Virus record (IMG/VR): IMGVR_UViG_3300047321_000229
Span: 1 to 45,003 of that record
DNA: 45,003 bases
Reading direction: 5' to 3' (one strand)
From: a virus
Below are positions 1 to 6,701 of this stretch, in pieces. The notes under the pieces were generated by a model. It was given only the letters and a program-made list of their open reading frames with translations. It searched no databases and was not told where the DNA came from. Made by a program: the position numbers and the translations under genes. The first letter of the stretch is position 1, and each line of letters begins with the position of its first letter.

Positions 1-127
1 CGGCCCCCGTAACCGTGGGACGTCTGGACCAGTCCCGCGCGGTGCGTGTGACCACACACAACGTTCTGGTCATACCGGACGGATGCGTTATAGGCCGTGC
101 CTCCGGCCGTTTGCGTCATCTTAATTT
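1..127. repeat. Terminal direct repeat, left copy (assembly overlap)
   Basis: Identical base for base to 44877-45003. It falls inside a gene whose reading frame continues only if the ends are joined. Confidence 0.95.
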
Positions 128-587
128 CCCGGTTGTCGCCATGGGTGGTAACCCAACCTGGAGCGACCTTGTGGATACTGTCCCGTACCTCAATGCCGTA
201 ATCGTCCAGAGACAACAGGCGGTCATACTGCCATTCCGGCATGCCCGCTACGGCAGGCGCATACTTCTGTAGATATGCGCTAATGCGGATGTCATGGTTA
301 CCGAGGTGGAGGCCAAAGTAACCGTCATGCTTACTGCGCCAAAACTCTAGGACACGCTTACCCTTTTCGCGTTCCTCGTGTACGCCCCCCGCAAACTCAT
401 TAATGGTTCCCTTAGACCAGCGGGAGGGAGCGTCGAGATTCAGGAAGTCACCGGTATGGACAACACCCTTAGGCTTGACCTCTTCCAGGAGGGCGCCAAT
501 ATTGGCAACTGCGCCCGTATGGTGCTCGGGAACGTGCGTATCGGGGATAAGGACTACGGTATACGGGCTAGTGGCATCGTGCTTCAA
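1..587 (-). CDS. Calcineurin-like metallophosphoesterase, N-terminal part (gene cut by contig ends)
   Basis: Metal-dependent phosphoesterase, probably acting on a phosphodiester in nucleic acid metabolism; the substrate is unknown. On the closed circle the gene runs from a TTG at 587 leftward through base 1 and on to 44660, giving about 267 aa. Metal-binding motifs are visible in order: PDTHVPEHH, HTGDFLN, LGNHDIR and TTHGDN here, then CGHTHRAG in the other part. These are the five signatures of the calcineurin-like fold. The TTG directly follows the stop of the upstream gene, and GGAG lies 6 bases before it inside that gene, so translation is probably coupled. Phosphoesterases of this kind are common in actinophage replication operons. 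Confidence 0.85.
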   Translation of the reverse strand, partial: MKHDATSPYTVVLIPDTHVPEHHTGAVANIGALLEEVKPKGVVHTGDFLNLDAPSRWSKGTINEFAGGVHEEREKGKRVLEFWRSKHDGYFGLHLGNHDIRISAYLQKYAPAVAGMPEWQYDRLLSLDDYGIEVRDSIHKVAPGWVTTHGDNREIKMTQTAGGTAYNASVRYDQNVVCGHTHRAGLVQTSHGYGG

Positions 588-761
588 TTACGCTCCTTCA
601 AAAAAGTCGACCAAACCGGCGGCCTCATAGTAGGTGATTTCGTCATAGGCGATTTCCTCGCCATGCTCATTGAGGATGGATACCGACTGGCTATCGCCAG
701 AGCGGATAAAGCACAACTGGTAACGTCCGACTGTAAGCGTTTCCTGGCATTCGTTAGCCAT
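588..761 (-). CDS. Hypothetical 57-aa protein
   Basis: The start is the ATG at 761 (reading MANECQETL), with AGGAG eight bases upstream. An in-frame extension to 848 exists but lies inside the preceding gene, so it is rejected. The start overlaps the stop of the preceding gene and the stop touches the TTG of the phosphoesterase, as expected of an operon. The protein is small and acidic, with no motif I recognise. Function unknown. Confidence 0.65.
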   Translation of the reverse strand: MANECQETLTVGRYQLCFIRSGDSQSVSILNEHGEEIAYDEITYYEAAGLVDFFEGA

Positions 762-990
762 TAGCTTCACTCCTAACCTTGACAAGTCCCTCACGGGCCA
801 ACCGGAGGCCCAGGGCGACGGCATCCCGTGGGGTGAGGAAAAACCCAATGTGGTGGGTCATGACCCCGGCGCCGTTGTGCTCGGAGGCCGTGACGTAAAC
901 GGCCTCTGTGTCGTAGTTGCTTTCAGCCACCGTAAGGTAATCGCTTCCGTCGCTTTCCTCGCAAGCGAACTCTTGCTTAGGGAAGTGCAT
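754..990 (-). CDS. Hypothetical 78-aa protein
   Basis: Starts at the ATG at 990 (MHFPKQEF) and overlaps the next gene by 8 bases. The first half is acidic; the second half (TPRDAVALGLRLAREGLVKV) looks like an amphipathic helix. It sits tightly packed between the DUF6378-like gene and a 57-aa gene in the leftward early operon. No family recognised. Confidence 0.65.
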   Translation of the reverse strand: MHFPKQEFACEESDGSDYLTVAESNYDTEAVYVTASEHNGAGVMTHHIGFFLTPRDAVALGLRLAREGLVKVRSEANG

Positions 991-1412
991 TAGCTGTCCT
1001 CCTTAAGGATCCGGGCACAGTAAACGTAACCTTCAATATCGTCTAGGTTGTCCGCCTTATGGTTGCTCTTTTCGCGAGACACTTTCATTAGGATCATCAT
1101 TAGGGCAACGTCCCGCTTAGTGACCTCCGTCCCGAGGTGGGCGGTCCACAGCTTTGCGATTCGGTTAAAGGACACGTCAGGGTCCCCGTAAGCGTTCTGC
1201 CGCTCACCCTTTACCAGGGCCTCCCCCGCCGTTCGTGCTGCCTGCTTGACAGGTAGTCCGAGGTAAGAGGCCGAAACCCAACGGCCGGACAGTCCAGGCT
1301 GACCAGGGAAGGTGATGTAATAGCGACTAGCGAAATTCGGTGGGCGCATATCCGTAATCTGCGCCGTTTCCCCCGTGGGAATGTAATTCACGTCATCGAA
1401 AAGACTAAACAC
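990..1412 (-). CDS. DUF6378-like phage protein
   Basis: 140 aa, GTG start at 1412 with AAGGAG nine bases upstream. The C-terminal half reads GERQNAYGDP, then F-N-R-I-A-K-L-W, then DVALMMILMKVSRE and DNLDDIEGYVYCA. This spaced pattern is what I know from DUF6378, a widespread actinophage family of unknown biochemical role, often found among replication and nucleotide genes. It overlaps the primase gene by 8 bases, so the two are probably translated together. Family assignment is from memory of the motif, not from a search. Confidence 0.7.
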   Translation of the reverse strand: MFSLFDDVNYIPTGETAQITDMRPPNFASRYYITFPGQPGLSGRWVSASYLGLPVKQAARTAGEALVKGERQNAYGDPDVSFNRIAKLWTAHLGTEVTKRDVALMMILMKVSREKSNHKADNLDDIEGYVYCARILKEDS

Positions 1413-2061
1413 CTATTAGCTCCTTAAGTGCGTCGTAGCCGTTTTCCTGAACAAACGAGTTAACGTCGTGTCCCTCGGGCAAAAGAATTACGCGAGCGTT
1501 TTGGATTAGAGCCGCTAGAGGCTCCGCGAACTTGTCCAAACCCGTTCCGCCATCATCGTTATCCGCGTACACGTAAACCGCCTTATAGCCTCTGATCATG
1601 CGGGTAAATTCAGGCTTCCAACTAGTCGCCCCGGGGGCGCCTACCGTAGGAATACCTGCGAGATGCGAGGTAACCGCATCTATTTCACCCTCGGATATTG
1701 CTAGATATTCTTCGTTACGGAATAGGTCCGCCGTATTGAAGAGCCTTAGCTCATTACCGGCAGGGTTAAGATACCGGGTCTTATGGACTGTCTTACAGTC
1801 GTGGTCCTGGAGGCAACGGAATTTCATTCCCACAACCCCATAAGGGGCCTCATAGGGAATGGCTAGCATTCCTCGGTATTGCTCATGACCCGGCAACGGG
1901 TCGTCGACGACGCCCAGTCGAAAGAATCGAGCGCTGTCCTGCCACAGGGGCCCGAACCTCTTCTTCAAGAACGCTTCGGCGACGGCGTTTCCCTTTACCG
2001 CCTTGTTGTATCCCGCCGTAGCTTCCTCCAAGAATTCCTTGACAGAACTCGATGGAACCAC
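1405..2061 (-). CDS. DNA primase, TOPRIM portion (second frame of a split primase)
   Basis: About 218 aa if it starts at the GTG at 2061. It carries the TOPRIM signature of DnaG-type primases: the acidic motif LAISEGEIDAVTSH near residue 120 and the D-x-D motif YVYADNDDGG near residue 165. Before these lies a region that in DnaG belongs to the catalytic core. The zinc finger is encoded in a different, overlapping frame (1883-2287); this frame is +1 to it. The GTG has a purine-rich GGAGGGAGGGG about 13 bases upstream, rather far for a Shine-Dalgarno. Either two subunits are made, or a +1 ribosomal frameshift fuses them. It would synthesise RNA primers for phage replication. Confidence 0.8.
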   Translation of the reverse strand: MVPSSSVKEFLEEATAGYNKAVKGNAVAEAFLKKRFGPLWQDSARFFRLGVVDDPLPGHEQYRGMLAIPYEAPYGVVGMKFRCLQDHDCKTVHKTRYLNPAGNELRLFNTADLFRNEEYLAISEGEIDAVTSHLAGIPTVGAPGATSWKPEFTRMIRGYKAVYVYADNDDGGTGLDKFAEPLAALIQNARVILLPEGHDVNSFVQENGYDALKELIGV

Positions 2062-2287
2062 GGAAATCTGTAATCCCCTCCCTCCACATAACGAGGGCGA
2101 AACTGTCGCCCCCGAAATCGCATGTATGACATTTGAAAGTGTTTAGGCCCGTATTTACGGACGCGCTAGCGCTACGGTCCTCGTGAAAGGGACACTTAAC
2201 CGGGGCCCATGAGCCCCGGTCAATGACGTGTTCTGCGTCGTAGTGCTCTAGCAATTCCTTAATGGACGGCTTATCTACCGGATCCAT
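1883..2287 (-). CDS. DNA primase, CHC2 zinc-finger portion (first frame of a split primase)
   Basis: 134 aa from the ATG at 2287. Residues 33-60 form a DnaG-type zinc finger: CPFHED, then FKCHTCDFGGDSFALV, giving C-x2-H...C-x2-C. Homology-like sequence continues to about GSIEFCQGIL (residue 85). The last 40 residues turn into a basic, low-complexity tail typical of an out-of-frame reading. The TOPRIM half lies in the +1 frame and overlaps by about 180 bases. So the meaningful protein probably switches frame within 1950-2061, or ends here as a separate zinc-finger subunit. Confidence 0.75.
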   Translation of the reverse strand: MDPVDKPSIKELLEHYDAEHVIDRGSWAPVKCPFHEDRSASASVNTGLNTFKCHTCDFGGDSFALVMWREGITDFRGSIEFCQGILGGSYGGIQQGGKGKRRRRSVLEEEVRAPVAGQRSILSTGRRRRPVAGS

Positions 2288-2481
2288 TAGTCCCCCATGT
2301 AGCGGCCCTCCTGGGCCGTCTCACTCGTCCAGGAGGAGGAGTAGTCCTCCGGGTAGTCACGCATCATCTGACGCGTGTAACGCTCCCACTCCTCGGGATC
2401 GTTAGTCGTGCCGAATCGGGCACGGTCGATACGCGCCTGCCGCTTACTGGCCTTAGTCGTGTTGCCGTTGTGTCGGGGCAT
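2287..2481 (-). CDS. Hypothetical 64-aa protein
   Basis: Start at 2481 (MPRHNGNTTKASKRQ). The N-terminus is strongly basic and the C-terminus acidic (DYPEDYSSSWTSE). The last base of its stop is the first base of the primase ATG, so translation is coupled. No domain recognised; the charge pattern would suit a nucleic-acid- or protein-binding adaptor, but that is speculation. Confidence 0.6.
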   Translation of the reverse strand: MPRHNGNTTKASKRQARIDRARFGTTNDPEEWERYTRQMMRDYPEDYSSSWTSETAQEGRYMGD

Positions 2482-2483
2482 GC

Positions 2484-2672
2484 TTAGTTCTCCTCGTACG
2501 AGTAGGTGAGGGAGTCCCAGTCAAGTCGGATAAACGGGTCGTCGTCGGTACCGATAGAGTCCTGTACCTCATAGATGAAAGCCTTAAGGGCGTCCAGGGA
2601 GATAACGTTCGCTCCCGTTTCCTCGTTAAGCTTTCCCTTAAGTGAAATGCCGTACGTGATTCCCTTAGCCAT
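2484..2672 (-). CDS. Hypothetical 62-aa protein
   Basis: Start ATG at 2672 (MAKGITYGIS). The start lies within the last codons of the endonuclease VII gene, with AGGAGGATAA just upstream, a good Shine-Dalgarno. The protein is acidic towards the C-terminus (SIGTDDDPFIRLDWDS). Operon packing supports that it is real. Function unknown. Confidence 0.6.
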   Translation of the reverse strand: MAKGITYGISLKGKLNEETGANVISLDALKAFIYEVQDSIGTDDDPFIRLDWDSLTYSYEEN

Positions 2673-3108
2673 TCTCGTTATCCTCCTGTTTATCGAATGT
2701 GTACCGGCGCCCTAGCGCCTTATCGGCCGGATAATTCTCTAGATAGTCCGCAGCACGCCTAAGCACTTCCGGCCTATCTCTCGCCCCACGGGCTAGTAGG
2801 TGACCATTGCAGCGTTGACACAAGAGGCCTCTAATAGCCTCTGTCTTATGGCAGTGGTCAACGGCTAGGTTGGTTTTGCGCGGCTCTAGGCATATCGCGC
2901 ACACCCCACCCTGGTAGTCAAAGAGCGTTCGGTAATCCTCGCTCGTTAGGCCGTACGTCGCCCTTAGCCGCGCATCGCGGCTGGAGGCACGCTGCCTGCC
3001 CTTTCGGCAGGCAGCGCACACCTTTCCCTTAGTGCTCGTGTAGAACCGTTCAGCGCGGTTCCTGTGGCACTTGACGCACTCCCTGTAGCCCCTACGGGGG
3101 GCCGTCAG
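2665..3108 (-). CDS. Endonuclease VII-like HNH nuclease, probable CTG start
   Basis: Recombination endonuclease VII family, which resolves branched DNA during packaging and replication. The beta-beta-alpha-metal core is clear: GGVCAICLEP, then LAVDHCHKT, then IRGLLCQRCNGHL. An N-terminal zinc knuckle reads ECVKCHRNRAERFY and VCAACRKGR. The only standard in-frame start (GTG at 3021) falls between the knuckle's two cysteine pairs, so it would destroy the knuckle. The frame is open upstream to a TAA with no ATG, GTG or TTG, but has a CTG at 3108 that overlaps the previous gene's TGA as CTGA, mimicking the usual ATGA coupling. Predicted 147 aa from the CTG. The function is confident, the start is inferred. 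Confidence 0.75.
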   Translation of the reverse strand: MTAPRRGYRECVKCHRNRAERFYTSTKGKVCAACRKGRQRASSRDARLRATYGLTSEDYRTLFDYQGGVCAICLEPRKTNLAVDHCHKTEAIRGLLCQRCNGHLLARGARDRPEVLRRAADYLENYPADKALGRRYTFDKQEDNENG

Positions 3109-3344
3109 AACTTACCCCCGCCGAGGAGGTCAGAGAGGCCGTTACCGGGCTTCCCTCGCCCGCCACGCTGGGACGCCAGCCCCTCAAGGAGGGAGGTCAG
3201 GAGCAGGCGCGTAAGCGTTGCGGCCGTAGCCTGCTGCATGTTCCACGTAACCGTGCCGTCGCCGTTATCGATAACCCGGGGAGTCTCGACACCCTTAACC
3301 ATGATGTTCTTAACCGGGTCAATAACCTGCGTGTTCTCAGTCAT
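3105..3344 (-). CDS. Hypothetical 79-aa protein with Gly/Arg-rich tail
   Basis: ATG at 3344 preceded by AAGGAGAAAAC. Sequence MTENTQVIDPVKN, a helical middle, then a glycine- and arginine-rich end (QRGGRGKPGNG, LLGGGKF). It lies between the helicase-like ATPase and endonuclease VII and its stop overlaps the proposed CTG of the latter. The position suggests a replication accessory protein; no family recognised. Confidence 0.6.
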   Translation of the reverse strand: MTENTQVIDPVKNIMVKGVETPRVIDNGDGTVTWNMQQATAATLTRLLLTSLLEGLASQRGGRGKPGNGLSDLLGGGKF

Positions 3345-3354
3345 GTTTTCTCCT

Positions 3355-4143
3355 TTATCCGATCTGCATGTATTCGAGATTTGCGGGAAGGGTAATGAAC
3401 CATTGCCCAGAAGGGTCGGCTTTTCCGCCGCGATTCTTTACCACTGACACGTTAAGTTTCAGATTCTCGAAATCCGAACTCCCCTCTTTATGGAGGGTTA
3501 GGATCATTGCCGGAATCTTGGAGACCTTGCCCAGGAGGGAAGACATAGGCGCCGGTTTAATGCCGTCGTCGTATTCGCCGGTAAGGTGGTGGAGGGCGAC
3601 TACCGCCGCGCCCGTTTTACGCGCTAGTTCGTGCAGGTAATCGATAATCTCACTGTAGCGGTTGTTTTCGTTTTCGGATTCCGTCCAGACGTTTTTGATA
3701 TTGTCCACGATTACCATTTGTGGCCAGCATCCGTACGTGTATCCGAATGCCCGGATGTCCATATCCAACGTGTCAAGCGTTGGTGCTGCGTCAAATTCCC
3801 AGCGTAGGTAATCCAGGTTATTTATTTGTGTATCGTAGTGAACCGATTTGCCTGCGTCCATATCTTTCTCAACCGCCCAAACGGGGGTTTCTGTAAGCAT
3901 GGCACCCAATCGCGTGTATTGGGTGAAGGCGTCGGAGTCTGCGGAAAAATATAGGGTGGGTACCTCTGCCCGGCTGGCAACGGTTAGCGTGAATGCTGAT
4001 TTACCGGTGCCGGATCCTGCCGCGATTAGTGTTAGCTGTCCGCGTCGGATATGCACCCCCGCCTTTTCAAGGGCGGGGAATGCAGTAGGTAGAGGCTCAC
4101 CCGCTTTGCCTGCCAATTGGCGGGCCCGTACGAGGGTAAGCAA
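3355..4143 (-). CDS. RecA/DnaB-like P-loop ATPase, probable replicative helicase or recombinase
   Basis: 262 aa from a TTG at 4143 with AAGGA close upstream. Walker A GSGTGKS at residues 43-49 and Walker B MVIVDN at about 143-148 are both present, followed by VVALHHLTGEY, typical of the DnaB/RecA ATPase core. The protein is only the ATPase domain; a DnaB N-terminal domain is absent. It probably unwinds DNA or loads at the phage fork together with the primase and SSB-like protein of the same operon. A 21-bp operator-like palindrome (4159-4179) lies just upstream, and the SSB-like gene ends in its own terminator, so this gene may be separately controlled. Confidence 0.8.
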   Translation of the reverse strand: MLTLVRARQLAGKAGEPLPTAFPALEKAGVHIRRGQLTLIAAGSGTGKSAFTLTVASRAEVPTLYFSADSDAFTQYTRLGAMLTETPVWAVEKDMDAGKSVHYDTQINNLDYLRWEFDAAPTLDTLDMDIRAFGYTYGCWPQMVIVDNIKNVWTESENENNRYSEIIDYLHELARKTGAAVVALHHLTGEYDDGIKPAPMSSLLGKVSKIPAMILTLHKEGSSDFENLKLNVSVVKNRGGKADPSGQWFITLPANLEYMQIG

Positions 4144-4158
4144 TCATCCTTCTTCCGT

Positions 4159-4179
4159 GCACACACCCTAGGGGTGTGC
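4159..4179. promoter_or_regulatory. Operator-like palindrome without recognisable promoter
   Basis: A 21-bp copy of the genome-wide palindrome (GCACACACCC...GGGTGTGC). It lies between the SSB-like terminator and the ATPase start. Unlike the other copies it is not followed by a -10-like hexamer in either direction (ACGGAA or ATTCTT). It may act as a roadblock inside the early operon, as L5 stoperators do. Confidence 0.6.
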
Positions 4180-4189
4180 ATTCTTGGGT

Positions 4190-4213
4190 AAAAAAAAGAC
4201 CGGTTACCCGGCC
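4190..4213 (-). terminator. Intrinsic terminator of the SSB-like gene
   Basis: On the minus strand a 6-bp stem GGCCGG/CCGGTC with loop GTAA is followed by eight T. The stop codon of the SSB-like gene lies within the hairpin, so terminating ribosomes would compete with folding. Confidence 0.65.
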
Positions 4214-4719
4214 TTAGCGAACCTAGCACATTCACCCTGCTTATAGTTCTGAGGGCAGTCGAAGCCAAACCACGGCTTGTTAGTCTTCTGGGAAATGCCG
4301 CTCACGTAATTCTTTTCACCGTGACGGCATTCGGTCGCAAGGTCATGGTTAGGCGGGGGGCCGCTAGGGGCCTGCTGTCCACCTCCACCACCTCCGGCAC
4401 TGTTACCGCCTCCACCGCCGTTGTAGGGCCGACTACCGCCGTTCCCGCCGTTCGACGACCCGTACGCTCGACCGTTGCCCTTAACCTCCGTAGCCCCCAG
4501 CTCCCGCTTAATCAACTCGATGGCAGCAAATTCGTTATGGAGGTTACCGACACTTTCCGTGAGGCGTACACGCTGCGCCTCCTGGATCATCGCGTCTGCA
4601 TGGTCCGCGTCCGTGGCGTGAATGACGATCCACGGGGCATCGTAGCCGGGGCCAGCCTTTACCGTAACCGTGATACCGCTATTAAAGGCTACCTCGGGAC
4701 GCCCGTTTTCGTTATCCAA
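4204..4719 (-). CDS. Single-stranded DNA-binding-like protein with Gly-rich linker and C-terminal zinc ribbon
   Basis: 171 aa from a TTG at 4719, chosen because AAGGAAAGGAA precedes it and because it touches the stop of the nuclease gene; a longer reading to 4785 lies inside that gene. Residues 1-85 could form a beta-rich domain (VAFNSGITVTVKAG, APWIVIHATD). A long Gly/Ser/Asn-rich linker follows, then a Cys/His cluster ECRHGEKNYVSG...FDCPQ...GECARF. This layout is what phage SSB-like proteins with a zinc-ribbon tail show. It would coat ssDNA in replication and recombination next to the RecB/Cas4-like nuclease. Family is inferred from layout. Confidence 0.6.
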   Translation of the reverse strand: MDNENGRPEVAFNSGITVTVKAGPGYDAPWIVIHATDADHADAMIQEAQRVRLTESVGNLHNEFAAIELIKRELGATEVKGNGRAYGSSNGGNGGSRPYNGGGGGNSAGGGGGGQQAPSGPPPNHDLATECRHGEKNYVSGISQKTNKPWFGFDCPQNYKQGECARFAKAG

Positions 4720-4720
4720 T

Positions 4721-5506
4721 TTAGTTCCTTTCCTTGGCTGAACAGTACTTCCATACACTACATATTCGGCAATGGTCACCGACATTAGGGATGAACGTTT
4801 CGGACTCTACACCACGGTTTAGGCCTTCAAACCAGACCGTTAGACGCTCGTGCGTATACCGTGTGAGATCAGTTGGACCAACTTCTTTGTCATCCTTAAG
4901 CATAAGGAATGAACCTTCGTTGATTTCAACTCCGTAAGATTCTAGGACCGCTAGGCGGTAAACGCCTAGCTGAAAGTCCCAAGAGGGAATCTTAGTCCCT
5001 GACTTTAGGTCGACGATTCTTAGACTGCCGTCCGGGTATTCTCTGATTTGGTCAATGTACCCGACTACCTCAATAGTACCGAGGAAGATTTTAAAGGGCA
5101 ACTCTATTGCGGGCTCATAGTCGGGGGTTTCCCAAATGGTCCACCCATCGTTTAGAGCGTTAGCAATGTATCGCTCTAGTTGCTCGACCCCTCGGCCGAA
5201 TCTACGGCTAAGGTCCACACTACCCTTAGTGCGGGGATTACCGGTCATCCATTTATCAGTGTCCGGCTCATCCTTTAGCATGCGGGAAAGGTGAAGGCGC
5301 CATGCCGACTCGTAAACGTCGGTGGCGCCCGCCATGTCCATTGTTCTGTTAGAGCGTTCCCAGGCTTCTATAGCCTCATGTACTGCCAAACCCTGTAGCG
5401 TCCAACCGGCGGGAGTTTGGGGTTTCTTGTCCAGTCGCTCTAGCCGGTAACGCTCCGAGCAATTGGAATAGGTCGTGAATTGGGAAACGCTTCTATGCGC
5501 TACGAT
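4721..5506 (-). CDS. RecB/Cas4-like PD-(D/E)XK exonuclease, probable ATC start
   Basis: About 261 aa. The N-terminal part TTYSNCSERYRLERL and then GLAVHEAIEAW match the opening motifs of RecB-family nucleases. The core GYIDQIREYPDGSLRIVDLKSG supplies D and the D-x-K triad; QLGVYRLAV follows. C-terminal cysteines (CRICSVWKYC) together with the early C suggest an Fe-S cluster as in Cas4 and AddB. The first ordinary in-frame start is a TTG at 5389, after the N-terminal motifs. Between that and the upstream in-frame TGA there is no ATG, GTG or TTG. An ATC at 5506 sits six bases after AAAGGAGG. The enzyme would resect DNA ends for recombination. Confidence 0.82.
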   Translation of the reverse strand: MVAHRSVSQFTTYSNCSERYRLERLDKKPQTPAGWTLQGLAVHEAIEAWERSNRTMDMAGATDVYESAWRLHLSRMLKDEPDTDKWMTGNPRTKGSVDLSRRFGRGVEQLERYIANALNDGWTIWETPDYEPAIELPFKIFLGTIEVVGYIDQIREYPDGSLRIVDLKSGTKIPSWDFQLGVYRLAVLESYGVEINEGSFLMLKDDKEVGPTDLTRYTHERLTVWFEGLNRGVESETFIPNVGDHCRICSVWKYCSAKERN

Positions 5507-5886
5507 ATATGGCCTCCTTTTTCACTTGCGGCCCCGGGGAGGCCGTAGAAATCGGGGATAGCGTGCTCGTGCGGCACGTCCTCTTTATCCCGCACGTGGG
5601 GGAAGTACTGGGCTATGTATTCTTCCGAGACATTCCATTCGTACCACAACCTGTCACCCCGAACATCCTCAATAACCGGTTCCCCAAAAAGGGCCTCATT
5701 ACCCTTTATGGTTTGGCCTGCAAGGGACCAGTCACAATCCTCCCCCAGGGCGACGTAAAGGCGCTTATGGTCTGTATCGAAGCCAACTTCTACTTTGGCT
5801 TCAAAGTCAACCTTTATAGCCCGGTACCGGACCCCTCCGCTAGGGTCTTTTTCCATGGCAGAGCATGCGCCGACAGCGTGCGACAC
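5500..5886 (-). CDS. Hypothetical 128-aa protein, first gene of the early operon
   Basis: GTG start at 5886 with AGGA upstream; an internal ATG (MEKDPSGG) is an alternative. The protein is acidic, with alternating hydrophobic beta-like stretches (VDFEAKVEVGF, KRLYVALGED) and an Asp/His-rich C-terminus (DKEDVPHEHAIPDFYG). It is the first gene behind the early promoter at about 6.0 kb. Its last codons carry the Shine-Dalgarno of the nuclease gene. No family recognised. Confidence 0.6.
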   Translation of the reverse strand: MSHAVGACSAMEKDPSGGVRYRAIKVDFEAKVEVGFDTDHKRLYVALGEDCDWSLAGQTIKGNEALFGEPVIEDVRGDRLWYEWNVSEEYIAQYFPHVRDKEDVPHEHAIPDFYGLPGAASEKGGHIS

Positions 5887-5981
5887 TTTGCATTTTTCCT
5901 GTCTGTAGGGGCCCTAAAAACCCTCTGATGTAAAACGCTTACCGGGGGTTAACCCCCCTCTTACCTCCGGCGCGTATAGAA

Positions 5982-6010
5982 AGCGTATGCCTCGCGTACC
6001 CGCAGGTCAA
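5982..6010 (-). promoter_or_regulatory. Early leftward promoter
   Basis: Reading leftward: TTGACC, 17 bases, TACGCT. This fits the vegetative sigma70/HrdB consensus of actinobacteria. It has no copy of the CACAC palindrome, so the replication operon is not obviously under the same operator. A GGGGGTTAACCCCC dyad lies in the leader at 5943-5957. Confidence 0.6.
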
Positions 6011-6107
6011 GCGCTATTTTTACACACATCCTTCACATGGGTTAACGGTATGGTAACGCGTTCAACTACTGTTCGGCATTGTCGACCAACTTGTCTCTAG
6101 GGTAAAA

Positions 6108-6143
6108 GAAAGGGGCCGCACCGGCCGGTTTGCCGGGGACCCC
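6108..6143 (-). terminator. Terminator of the HTH (repressor-candidate) gene
   Basis: Minus-strand hairpin of GGGG/CCCC enclosing CCGGC/GCCGG, followed by TTTCTTTT. It lies about 20 bases after the stop at 6166 and separates this gene from the early promoter. Confidence 0.6.
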
Positions 6144-6165
6144 GTTAAGCAGTGTTGATCGTCAA

Positions 6166-6594
6166 CTAGTCCTCTTGGGTGAGCCAGGAATCCTCCCCCT
6201 TTCGACGCTTACGCCAATAAAACCCGAACTCTGGGTCATACACGACGATGAGCGGACCAGACTTAGCCCTAAAGCGCTCAAGCTCCCTTTCACGCTTTTT
6301 ACTAAGATGCATACCCGCCGCCTCTTCCGCAAGGGTGCGGAGCATGACGTTTTCTCGGTCGTGGAAATGTTCCTGGTCTAGGTTGCCGGGACTGTAGTCC
6401 TCGTAAGGCACCGCGCTAAGGGCTGAAAGGTCAGCCCTCCGCAAACGGGAAGCAATGGTGTTCTTGCTTACTCCCAGGTATTCGGCGGCCTCCGAATATG
6501 TACGAATCTGCGTAAGATTTTCATCGTACACGGCCTTAATCGTGTCCTCAATATCCGGGTTAGGGTGAGGCTTACGGCCGATTGGGGAAGACAT
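6166..6594 (-). CDS. Helix-turn-helix DNA-binding protein, best candidate for the immunity repressor
   Basis: 142 aa, ATG at 6594. Residues 31-53 (TYSEAAEYLGVSKNTIASRLRRA) are a clear helix-turn-helix. The rest is charged, with a basic helix KKRERELERFRAK and a C-terminal domain FGFYWRKRRKGEDSW that could dimerise. It is a single-gene unit with its own terminator and is preceded by a copy of the 21-bp operator between GCGCAC and TACGGT, which suggests autoregulation. It is separated from integrase by the putative attP, a usual place for a phage repressor. That it binds the palindromes is inference; the winged HTH at 9159-9377 is an alternative. Confidence 0.65.
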   Translation of the reverse strand: MSSPIGRKPHPNPDIEDTIKAVYDENLTQIRTYSEAAEYLGVSKNTIASRLRRADLSALSAVPYEDYSPGNLDQEHFHDRENVMLRTLAEEAAGMHLSKKRERELERFRAKSGPLIVVYDPEFGFYWRKRRKGEDSWLTQED

Positions 6595-6672
6595 GAAATT
6601 ATCCTAAGTCTCTAACTGTGCGGTGAGTTTCGGTGACATTTCGTCGTTGTGCTCCTCCGGTGTTGTGTTCAC

Positions 6673-6701
6673 ACCGTAGCACACACCGTGGGTGTGTGCG
6701 C
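6673..6701 (-). promoter_or_regulatory. Operator-promoter of the HTH gene
   Basis: GCGCAC, 17-base spacer, TACGGT reading leftward. The palindrome 6679-6699 fills the spacer. It is followed by the HTH gene about 80 bases downstream, hence probable autoregulation. Confidence 0.6.

Larger units (their letters stand above)
5887..6165. other. Non-coding interval between early operon and repressor-candidate gene
   Basis: About 280 bases with no convincing gene. It holds the early leftward promoter, a GGGGGTTAACCCCC dyad in its leader, and the terminator of the HTH gene. Confidence 0.6.

Noticed and set aside
1-127. Terminal repeats as genuine direct terminal repeats of the virion
   Set aside because: The length equals a common assembler k-mer, and the repeat bisects an otherwise intact gene; an assembly overlap is simpler.
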